Source: UBA1756 sp045627805 | GTDB taxonomy: Bacteria; Bacteroidota; Bacteroidia; Bacteroidales; WCHB1-69 | Length of the DNA stretch: 13,818 nucleotides | Assembly (NCBI GenBank): GCA_045627805.1 | Contig: JAZQOJ010000046.1 | Coordinates: 1-13,818, forward strand | Reading direction: 5' to 3' | Shown here: positions 1 to 5,820 of the stretch, one piece after another | How positions within the stretch are numbered: the first letter of the stretch is position 1 | Layout of the letters: the number at the start of each line of letters is the position of its first letter | Program-made: the position numbers and the translations under genes | Notes under the pieces: model-generated | What the model saw: the letters and a program-made list of their open reading frames with translations, nothing else | What the model was told of the DNA's origin: nothing | Databases searched by the model: none

Positions 1-3
1 GTG

Positions 4-168
4 TTATTCTTTCACCAATTTGATTTGTGAGAATTGATTGGCATTGCCAATGCGCATCAGGTACATACCAGGAGCGAAAGCGCTGAAGTCCATATCGAAG
101 TCGTTGCTTTCCACTGTCTGGCAGAGAATTCTCTTGCCGAAACCAAAAAAATCGTATCTTTGCACGTT
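4..168 (-). pseudogene. Orphan fragment resembling a T9SS type A C-terminal sorting domain
   Basis: The minus-strand frame ending at the TAA at 4-6 reads like the last ~45 residues of a type IX secretion sorting domain: YDFFGFGKRIL, then NDFDMDFSAFAPGMYLMRIG, then a basic tail IKLVKE. These domains typically show a 'yd..G..v' strand, an 'idls.l..GiYllri' strand pair and a Lys-rich end, and the fragment keeps that order. The passenger protein is missing: further upstream on this strand lies the start of the radical SAM gene on the opposite strand, and the frame shows nothing recognisable there. The resemblance starts next to the radical SAM promoter at 145-168. I infer a gene 3' end cut off by rearrangement. 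A chance resemblance in intergenic DNA is the alternative. This rests on motif recognition only. Confidence 0.42.
134..162 (+). promoter_or_regulatory. Bacteroidota-type promoter of the radical SAM gene
   Basis: TATCTTTG at 155-162 matches the Bacteroidota -7 consensus TAnnTTTG exactly. A TTG at 134-136 lies 18 bp upstream, close to the usual spacing for the -33 element. Only six bases separate the -7 element from the ATG at 169, so the transcript would have almost no 5' leader. The same 24 bases (145-168) recur on the opposite strand at 4332-4355. Confidence 0.65.
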
Positions 169-1167
169 ATGAAATCGCACTACGTCATCCCTATTTTCAT
201 TCCTGAGAAGGCCTGCCCTTTCAGGTGCGTTTATTGCAATCAGTTTCACATTACCGACCAACTGGAACCAATGGCGCAGGATGAGGTTGATGAGTTGATA
301 CAGAGTTATTTAAAAACTTTTCCTGCGGATGCTGTCAAGCGGGTTGCCTTTTTCGGAGGAACCTTCACAGGAATGAGCATCGCAGAGCAGAACCATTATC
401 TTGATGTGGTGCAGCCCTACCTCCGCAACGGCAGTGTAAGCGAAATACAGCTCTCCACCCGCCCCGACTTCATCACGGAGGAAATTCTCGACAATCTGAA
501 GGCGCACGGTGTGGGTATCGTGGAGTTGGGTGCGCAGTCGCTCAACGATGAGGTACTGCGCCACTCCGGCCGCGGACACAATGCCGCCTGCGTTGAAACA
601 GCGGCCCGACTGATTCGCCATTACGGCTTCCGGCTGGGACTTCAGATGATGGTGGGATTGCCGCACGACACGAAAGAGCGCACGATGGCCACCGCCCGCC
701 GCATCGCAGCGTTGGGCGCCGACTTTTCGCGGATTTACCCCACACTCGTGGTGCGCGACACTCCGCTCGCACGCCTTTTCCAACAGGGTGACTACCAGCC
801 GCTTTCACTGGAAGAGGCCATCGATTGGAGTCTGGCAGCCCTCGACATCCTGGAGGCGGCCGGCGTGACCGTGCTCCGCGTGGGACTTCATCCGTCGGAG
901 GGGCTGCGCGACGGAAGCCAGCTGCTGGCCGGCCCTTTCCACATCTCATTCAAAGAGTTGGTGCTCACCGAGCGATGGCGACGAAAACTGCTCGCCCTTG
1001 CCGAACAAACTTCCAACGATGAGTTTGAAGTGGAAGTGCCTGAAAATCAAATCAATTTTGCAGTCGGCTATGGCGGCTCCAATCGTAAAATGCTTGAAAC
1101 CCGATTCAAAAAAGTACGCATCACGCCCGTGCGAAGTGACGCTGCCCCCTTAACAAATCTGTTTTAA
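169..1167 (+). CDS. Radical SAM protein, Elp3-like/HemN-like superfamily
   Basis: Predicted 332-residue radical S-adenosylmethionine enzyme. The cluster-binding motif CPFRCVYC places the three [4Fe-4S] ligands at C16, C20 and C23 (C-x3-C-x2-C). FGGTFTG at 62-68 matches the glycine-rich SAM-binding segment, followed by STRPD (96-100) and ELGAQS (119-124), typical of the Elp3-like radical SAM fold. Translation could in principle start as far upstream as 34, but the ATG at 169 is preferred: it follows directly after a good -7 promoter element and places the Cys motif at the usual distance from the N-terminus. The gene probably shares a transcript with the glycosidase 22 bp downstream. The substrate is unknown; I see no separate acetyltransferase domain, so it is not a full Elp3. 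Its stop codon TAA lies inside a TTTTAACCGA unit of the local repeat family. Family assignment is firm, function is not. Confidence 0.9.
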   Translation: MKSHYVIPIFIPEKACPFRCVYCNQFHITDQLEPMAQDEVDELIQSYLKTFPADAVKRVAFFGGTFTGMSIAEQNHYLDVVQPYLRNGSVSEIQLSTRPDFITEEILDNLKAHGVGIVELGAQSLNDEVLRHSGRGHNAACVETAARLIRHYGFRLGLQMMVGLPHDTKERTMATARRIAALGADFSRIYPTLVVRDTPLARLFQQGDYQPLSLEEAIDWSLAALDILEAAGVTVLRVGLHPSEGLRDGSQLLAGPFHISFKELVLTERWRRKLLALAEQTSNDEFEVEVPENQINFAVGYGGSNRKMLETRFKKVRITPVRSDAAPLTNLF

Positions 1168-1189
1168 CCGATAAACCGCATTCCTGAAT

Positions 1190-3271
1190 ATGTCCCGCTT
1201 CACCATCACCATCCTTTTCTTCCTGCTGCCCGCACTCTCCTTTGCGCAGCGCCACAATAACATCAACTTTAACAGCGTTTCCTCGCCCGACGGACGCATT
1301 ACCGTTTCCATTAGCGTGGCCGACGGCGTGCCGTATTATTCTGTAACAGTTGATAATCAGCCATTTATCAAAAAGTCAAGATTGGGCTTTGAAACGAAGG
1401 GCGAGCTCAATCTCAAAGATGATTTTTGGGCACTGGAAAGAGGAAAAGCGTGTAAAAAGCGCAAACCTTATGTTTGGCAGCAACCGTGGGGCGAAAACAA
1501 AACCATTGAATCGCAATGCAACCGCCTGTCTTGCGGTTTGATGAAACAAACGAAGTCAGACCGTCTCGGTCCCATCGTTCTTCGGGTTAATTTCCGGGTT
1601 TTTAATGATGGTTTTGCCTTTCAATACGAAATTCATCTTGAGGGTAAAGAAAACGATACATTATTCATTACCAACGAGTTAACAGAATTTAATTTGGCTA
1701 ATGATGGCACGTCGTGGTCGATTCCGGCGAACTTCGATTCATACGAGTATCTTTACAGGGAACAGCCGCTGTCGGCGCTCAACAATGCCAACACGCCGAT
1801 GACCTTCCGCACGTCGGCGGGCGTTTACGGCAGCATTCACGAAGCCGCGCTCGTCAACTTCCCGGAGATGACGCTCCTTCGCACCGACTCGCTCCGCTTC
1901 CGCGCCCAACTCGCCTCCTGGCCCGACGGCGTAAAAGCCCGCCTCACGCGTGACACCAGCAACATTTACGGACACATTTTCAAAACGCCGTGGCGCACCG
2001 TGCAGATTGGCCGCCAGGCCGTTGACCTCATCAACTCCAACCTCATCCTCAACCTCAATGAGCCGTGCAAAATCGAGGGCGACCTTAGCTGGATCCGCCC
2101 GATGAAGTACATCGGCGTGTGGTGGGGAATGCACCTCGGCATCCAGTCGTGGACGATGGACGAGCGGCACGGCGCCACCACCGCGAACGCCATCCGCTAC
2201 ATCGATTTCGCCGCCAACAACAACATTGATGCGGTGCTTTTCGAGGGCTGGAACGAGGGCTGGGAAACGTGGGGCGGCCGTCAGAACTTCGATTTCACCC
2301 AACCTTACGCCGATTTCGATATGGACTCCATCGTGCGCTACGCCAAAAGCAAGGGAGTCGCCATCATCAGTCACCACGAAACGGGCGGCAACATTTACAA
2401 CTATGAACGCCAGCTCGACCGCACTTACCAGTGGCTGGAAGATTACGGAATTAATTGTGTGAAAACGGGTTACGCCGGCGGGCTGCCCGACGGACACTCG
2501 CACCACGGTCAATTCAACGTGCTGCACTACCAGAAAGTGGTGGAAACGGCGGCGGCGCACCACATCACGCTCGATGTTCACGAGCCCATCAAGCCGACGG
2601 GCTTGCGGCGTACCTACCCGAATATGATGACGCGTGAGGGCGTGCGCGGGATGGAGTGGAACGCCTGGAGCGAAGGAAACCCGCCCGCACACCACGAAAT
2701 CCTGCCCTTCACAAGAATGCTCGCCGGACCGCTCGACTACACGCCGGGCACTTTCGACATTCTTTTTGACAATACCCGGAATCTGCCCACGCACCAGAAG
2801 TGGAACGACAACGACAAAGGCAACAGCCGCGTTCACACTACCCTTTGCAAGCAACTGGCCAACTGGGTGATTCTCTATTCTCCCTTGCAGATGGCTTCCG
2901 ACCTTATTGAAAATTACGAGGGACATCCGTGCTTTCAGTTTTTCCGCGATTTCAATCCCGACTGCGACTGGAGCCGGGCGTTGCAAGGCGAAATCGGTGA
3001 GTATGTGGTGATTGTGCGGCGCGCGGGCGACCGATTTTTCCTCGGTGCCAGCACCAACGAGCTGCCACACTCCGTGAATGTGCCGCTGGATTTTCTGCCT
3101 CGTGGCAAGAAGTTCGTGGCCACCATCTATGCCGACGCGCCCGACGCACACTGGCAAACCAATCCGGCGGCCTTCGTCATTGAAAAGCGGATTGTAAAGA
3201 GGAATGACATTTTGGAAATCCGGATGGCACCCGGCGGCGGCCAAGCGGTGTCGTTTGAAGTGGAAAGGTGA
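1190..3271 (+). CDS. Secreted glycoside hydrolase family 97, SusB-like inverting alpha-glucosidase
   Basis: The 693-residue protein begins with a signal peptide (hydrophobic core, likely cleavage after LSFA at 19), so it is exported to the periplasm or surface. Order: GH97 N-terminal beta-sandwich (~25-290), catalytic barrel (~300-590), C-terminal beta domain (~600-690). Known SusB uses Glu439, Glu508 and Glu532. Here the matching glutamates are E397 in HHETGG, E465 in VHEPIKPTG and E489 in RGMEW, with spacings of 68 and 24 against 69 and 24 in SusB. The loop VKTGYAGG resembles SusB rather than the Asp-containing loop of the retaining GH97 branch, so an inverting alpha-glucosidase is inferred. 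SusB is 738 residues long, so this protein is slightly shorter. The gene follows the radical SAM gene by 22 bp and has no SusC/SusD partner in view. Residues ~45-180 are encoded by clearly A/T-richer DNA than the rest. Substrate preference is not shown by sequence. Confidence 0.93.
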   Translation: MSRFTITILFFLLPALSFAQRHNNINFNSVSSPDGRITVSISVADGVPYYSVTVDNQPFIKKSRLGFETKGELNLKDDFWALERGKACKKRKPYVWQQPWGENKTIESQCNRLSCGLMKQTKSDRLGPIVLRVNFRVFNDGFAFQYEIHLEGKENDTLFITNELTEFNLANDGTSWSIPANFDSYEYLYREQPLSALNNANTPMTFRTSAGVYGSIHEAALVNFPEMTLLRTDSLRFRAQLASWPDGVKARLTRDTSNIYGHIFKTPWRTVQIGRQAVDLINSNLILNLNEPCKIEGDLSWIRPMKYIGVWWGMHLGIQSWTMDERHGATTANAIRYIDFAANNNIDAVLFEGWNEGWETWGGRQNFDFTQPYADFDMDSIVRYAKSKGVAIISHHETGGNIYNYERQLDRTYQWLEDYGINCVKTGYAGGLPDGHSHHGQFNVLHYQKVVETAAAHHITLDVHEPIKPTGLRRTYPNMMTREGVRGMEWNAWSEGNPPAHHEILPFTRMLAGPLDYTPGTFDILFDNTRNLPTHQKWNDNDKGNSRVHTTLCKQLANWVILYSPLQMASDLIENYEGHPCFQFFRDFNPDCDWSRALQGEIGEYVVIVRRAGDRFFLGASTNELPHSVNVPLDFLPRGKKFVATIYADAPDAHWQTNPAAFVIEKRIVKRNDILEIRMAPGGGQAVSFEVER

Positions 3272-3274
3272 GGT

Positions 3275-3322
3275 TTGAACTGTTGAGGTGTTGAGGTGTT
3301 GAGGTGTTGAACTGTTGATTTC
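3275..3322. repeat. Tandem array of an 8-bp unit, TTGAGGTG / TTGAACTG
   Basis: Starting three bases after the GH97 stop codon, an 8-bp unit repeats about six times: TTGAACTG, TTGAGGTG three times, TTGAACTG, then a degenerate TTGATTTC. It leads into the TTTAACCG array one base later. No gene function is seen. It lies in the short gap between two convergent genes. Confidence 0.85.
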
Positions 3323-3323
3323 G

Positions 3324-3447
3324 TTTAACCGACTTTAACCGACTTTAACCGATTTTAACCGATTTTAACCGTTTAACCGACTTTAACCGTTTAACCGACT
3401 TTAACCGTTTAACCGATTTTAACCGATTTTAACCGATTTTAACCGAC
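3324..3447. repeat. Tandem array: 13 copies of TTTAACCG, alone or followed by AC/AT
   Basis: Counting by eye gives 13 exact copies of TTTAACCG. Spacers are either absent or the dinucleotide AC or AT, so the period alternates between 8 and 10 bp. The last three copies (3419-3447) overlap the 3' end of the convergent esterase gene and encode its final residues and stop codon. Read on the minus strand every unit contains TTAA, and the non-triplet period means any entering frame soon meets TAA. Single or few-copy versions occur at 1163-1170 and 4674-4697. Confidence 0.92.
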
Positions 3448-4300
3448 TCAGCATCCCGATTTCTTTCAGCCACTTCACGAAATCGTACTTCCATTGTCCC
3501 GCTTCGGGGGCGATTTTCTCGCTCATTCCGTAGCCGTGCCCGCCCGTTTTGTATAGCTTGAAAACGTGCGGAATCTTCTTGTCTGTTAGTGCTTTATCCA
3601 GATTTACGGAATTCTGGTACATTACCACGGGGTCATCAATGGCGGTAACGAGGAAGGTGGGAGGCATATTGTCGGGAATCTGGAGTTCCATTGAAAACTG
3701 GTTCTGCTGCGCTTGGGTGTAATGAGTGGTGAGCAGGTTTTTGCGTGACCGCTGATGGGCGATGCTATCTTGCATTGACACAACGGGATAGACAGGCACT
3801 ACGAAGTCGGGGCGGCTGCTGTGGACAGCAAAAAGACCGTACGGTTTCAGAAAGTCCTGATCGGCGAAAACTCCCGCCATTGTAACGAGATGGCCGCCGG
3901 CAGAGAAGCCCATCGCACCGATTTTGTGTGCGTCCAAGTGCCATTTTTCAGCATTTTCCCTTAGAAACCGGATGGCGAGTTGGAAATCCTCAATCATTGC
4001 AGGATGATGATAGCCGTATTTTCCTACGCGGTAACGCAGCACATACGCGTTGATTCCCTGCGAGTTGAGCCACTCCGCCACCTCAAAACCTTCTGTCTTG
4101 ATTCCCATTAGGTGTCGGTAACTTCCTCCCGGACAAATAATTACAGATATGCCCGTGTTAATGGAGTCGGGCGCAGGATAGCAGTAAAGTGTGGTATAAT
4201 ATTTTTTGTGATGAATTTTCCACAGTTTAATCGTTTGCCGTTGCGCAAGCGATATTGCACAAAACAGAATTAATAAACTTAAAATGAATAGTTTGCGCAT
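3419..4300 (-). CDS. Secreted alpha/beta-hydrolase, putative carbohydrate or lipid esterase
   Basis: The 293-residue protein opens with a signal peptide (MRKLFILSLLILFCAISLAQ), so it is exported. The fold is an esterase/lipase-type alpha/beta-hydrolase: oxyanion segment CPGGSYRHL (56-64), nucleophile elbow GFSAGGH with Ser133, an acid in TAIDDP (Asp222 or Asp223) and His255 in GGHGYG, completing the Ser-Asp-His triad in the expected order. Relatives include acetylxylan-esterase-like enzymes of Bacteroidota, but the exact substrate cannot be read off. The gene converges on the GH97 gene, and both exported enzymes may process glycans. The last residues, SRLKSVKIG, are encoded by the TTTAACCG repeat array, so the native C-terminus was probably close to WLKEIGML and has been extended or replaced. 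A promoter with TATCTTTG lies about 38 bp upstream. Start ATG at 4300 is chosen because the signal peptide begins there. Confidence 0.9.
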   Translation of the reverse strand: MRKLFILSLLILFCAISLAQRQTIKLWKIHHKKYYTTLYCYPAPDSINTGISVIICPGGSYRHLMGIKTEGFEVAEWLNSQGINAYVLRYRVGKYGYHHPAMIEDFQLAIRFLRENAEKWHLDAHKIGAMGFSAGGHLVTMAGVFADQDFLKPYGLFAVHSSRPDFVVPVYPVVSMQDSIAHQRSRKNLLTTHYTQAQQNQFSMELQIPDNMPPTFLVTAIDDPVVMYQNSVNLDKALTDKKIPHVFKLYKTGGHGYGMSEKIAPEAGQWKYDFVKWLKEIGMLSRLKSVKIG

Positions 4301-4337
4301 TATTTGAATCTCTTTTATAGAAATGAAAATGAACGTG

Positions 4338-4345
4338 CAAAGATA
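4338..4345 (-). promoter_or_regulatory. Bacteroidota -7 promoter element of the esterase gene
   Basis: On the minus strand this reads TATCTTTG, an exact TAnnTTTG match, preceded by an A-tract. The surrounding 24 bases (4332-4355) are identical to those in front of the radical SAM gene. No clear -33 TTG is seen. The predicted leader is roughly 30-35 nt, unlike the near-leaderless radical SAM transcript. Confidence 0.6.
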
Positions 4346-4372
4346 CGATTTTTTTCGGGATCATTCCTATAC

Positions 4373-4400
4373 CCCCAGATAAGCGTAGCGCGTTCTGGGG
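4373..4400. other. Inverted repeat CCCCAGA / TCTGGGG
   Basis: CCCCAGA at 4373-4379 pairs perfectly with TCTGGGG at 4394-4400 across a 14-nt loop. It sits about 20 bp beyond the larger palindrome at 4422-4471 and may belong to the same intergenic element. No T-tract follows it on either strand, so it is not a standard terminator. Confidence 0.55.
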
Positions 4401-4421
4401 ATGAGAGCAGCACTGGGGAAA

Positions 4422-4471
4422 GGCACCTCGGAGAGGTGTGACACCCCTTAGTCGCATCTCTCCGAAATGCC
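4422..4471. other. Strong 50-nt palindromic element, REP/MITE-like or transcribed hairpin
   Basis: The arms 4428-4442 and 4451-4465 form 15 consecutive pairs (13 Watson-Crick, two G-U when read as plus-strand RNA) around the 8-nt loop ACCCCTTA. A 2x2 internal loop (CC/AA) is followed by four more pairs, GGCA with TGCC. The two mismatches in the DNA palindrome become G-U pairs in plus-strand RNA, which hints at selection on an RNA, though two positions are weak evidence. It lies in the gap between the divergent esterase and murB genes. I do not recognise the family. Confidence 0.6.
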
Positions 4472-4673
4472 GGATGACGGCACGCGGCGCCACAACTTCA
4501 TTGAGGAAAACAATGATTGGATGCCCGAAACATATTTTCCAGAAAACCTACAGCATAGCTGTACGGCAGTTTCCCTCAAACAGCAAGAAAAAGAAAATTT
4601 TCCTGATCATTTCCTTGAAATTTCCTGCGCATTTCCTATATCACGCCGAAGGCGGCATTCATCTATTCCACCA

Positions 4674-4697
4674 TTTAACCGCATAACCGTTTAACCG
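4674..4697. repeat. Short TTTAACCG cluster (three 8-bp units)
   Basis: The run is TTTAACCG, CATAACCG, TTTAACCG with an exact 8-bp period. It is the same unit as the 13-copy array at 3324-3447 and lies about 130 bp before the murB start. Confidence 0.8.
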
Positions 4698-4756
4698 TTT
4701 CCACGTCCCACAATCCTCCTTGTCGGAAGATCTTCTATCAGCAAGACGGAAAGGGA

Positions 4757-4787
4757 TTGAGTAGGTGATAAATTTTGTGTAATTTTG
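4757..4787 (+). promoter_or_regulatory. Bacteroidota-type promoter of murB
   Basis: TTG at 4757-4759 and TAATTTTG at 4780-4787 are separated by 20 bp, a good match to the -33/-7 arrangement TTTG...TAnnTTTG. Transcription would start near 4791, giving a leader of about 35 nt before the ATG at 4828. Confidence 0.65.
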
Positions 4788-4827
4788 CAGCGCAGCAGTT
4801 TGATGTTGCGAATCAATCATAGAAAAG

Positions 4828-5820
4828 ATGAAAGACCTGACTTCCTACACCACATTTGGAGTTCCCGCTTCGTGCGAGGATTACATATATATATTAAACA
4901 GTGAAGATGTTGCGGGTATTCTTCCCCGCTTGGCTGCGCGCCCGCATTTTGTTTTGGGCGGGGGCAGCAATGTGCTTTTCACGCGGCATTTCGACGGTGT
5001 GGTGGTGCATTTGGGCACGAAAGGAATGACCGTGAGGGAGGAAACCGACGAATTTGTCTGCGTAGAGGTTGAGGCAGGGGAGAAGTGGGAGGATTTCGTG
5101 AACTATTGCGTGGCGCAGCGTTGGTATGGCGTGGAAAATCTGGTGGGCATTCCGGGATTGGTGGGAAGTTGTCCGGTGCAAAATATCGGCGCGTATGGTG
5201 CTGAGGTGAAGGATGTGATCAGCGAAGTGAAGGGCTGGCGCATTTCCAGTGCGCAACCGTTTGCGCTCACTAATGCGCAGTGTGGTTTCGGCTATCGGAA
5301 TTCCATTTTCAAAAATGAATGGAAAAACGATGCCATCATCACTTCGGTCTGCTTCCGTTTGTCGAAAGTGGAGCGTTACAATCTCACATACAAGGCGTTG
5401 TCGGATGCGCTGGCGGCCAAGTCGGTGGCGCCGACGTTGGAAAACATTGCGCAGACGGTCATCGAGGTGCGCAACAGCAAGCTTCCCGACATCCGCGAGG
5501 TGGGTTGTGCGGGCAGCTTTTTCAAGAATCCTGTTGTGAAGGAAGAGGTTCGTGACGCGTTGCTCGCTCGTTTCCCGAATCTGGTTTCGTATCCGGCGGG
5601 TGCGGGCTTTTGCAAGCTTGCGGCCGGGCAGCTCATCGACCTGTCGGGGATGAAAGGTGTGCGCGAGGGCGCGGTGGGTGTGTGGCCAAAACAAGCACTT
5701 GTGCTTGTTAACTACGGGGGAGCAACAGGAGCACAAGTGCGTGAGTTTTACCAATGCGTGCAGCGGAAAGTGGAGTCGCTGACCGGGGTGCGCATTGAGC
5801 CGGAAGTGAATATCCTATAG
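4828..5820 (+). CDS. murB: UDP-N-acetylenolpyruvoylglucosamine reductase (MurB), type I
   Basis: MurB is the cytoplasmic FAD enzyme that reduces UDP-GlcNAc-enolpyruvate with NADPH to UDP-N-acetylmuramate (EC 1.3.1.98), the second committed step of peptidoglycan synthesis. At 330 residues it matches the family length (E. coli 342). Visible motifs: substrate/FAD segment GGGSNVLF (44-51), IPGLVGSCPVQNIGAYG (108-124), GYRNSIFK (155-162) with the conserved active-site Arg157, GSFFKNP (229-235) with the catalytic Ser230 that protonates the intermediate, and EPEVN (324-328) with the catalytic Glu near the C-terminus. The YR-containing segment and the close similarity to the E. coli layout indicate type I. 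The start at 4828 puts the first conserved segment (TSYTTFGV) at the usual place. Its own promoter lies at 4757-4787. The stop codon abuts the stop of the convergent pgk gene with no bases between, and a hairpin within its coding region (5690-5709) may end pgk transcription. Confidence 0.97.
   Translation: MKDLTSYTTFGVPASCEDYIYILNSEDVAGILPRLAARPHFVLGGGSNVLFTRHFDGVVVHLGTKGMTVREETDEFVCVEVEAGEKWEDFVNYCVAQRWYGVENLVGIPGLVGSCPVQNIGAYGAEVKDVISEVKGWRISSAQPFALTNAQCGFGYRNSIFKNEWKNDAIITSVCFRLSKVERYNLTYKALSDALAAKSVAPTLENIAQTVIEVRNSKLPDIREVGCAGSFFKNPVVKEEVRDALLARFPNLVSYPAGAGFCKLAAGQLIDLSGMKGVREGAVGVWPKQALVLVNYGGATGAQVREFYQCVQRKVESLTGVRIEPEVNIL
5690..5709 (-). terminator. Hairpin with T-run inside murB, possible pgk terminator
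   Basis: AACAAGCAC (5690-5698) and GTGCTTGTT (5701-5709) are perfect inverted repeats with two bases between them. On the minus strand the right-hand arm runs on as GTGCTTGTTTTGG, so the stem is followed by a short T-run. It lies about 112 nt past the pgk stop codon, within murB codons for QALVLVN. The T-run is short, so its strength is uncertain. Confidence 0.45.

Larger units (their letters stand above)
4301..4827. other. Intergenic region between esterase and murB
   Basis: This 527-bp gap has no convincing gene. Beyond the promoters and the two palindromes listed separately it holds smaller dyads: TACAGC-ATA-GCTGTA near 4550 and CGCC-GAA-GGCG near 4645. Two overlapping reading frames of 75-82 codons (4438-4694) lack a recognisable family and run straight through the palindrome, so I do not call them genes. 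The stretch 4480-4670 may be decayed repeat DNA. Confidence 0.5.

Noticed and set aside
1739..3244. 501-codon open frame on the minus strand
   Set aside because: It lies wholly antisense to the GH97 gene, whose catalytic motifs are intact. It is His/Val/Arg-rich without a recognisable domain, typical of antisense frames in GC-rich coding DNA.
3324..3447. CRISPR array
   Set aside because: The unit is 8 bp and the spacers are 0 or 2 bp, so this is a simple tandem repeat, not a repeat-spacer array.
4438..4694. Two overlapping frames of 75-82 codons
   Set aside because: Both run through a long palindrome and a TTTAACCG repeat cluster and resemble nothing known.
4894..5754. 286-codon open frame on the minus strand
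   Set aside because: Antisense to murB, His/Arg-rich, with no domain seen.
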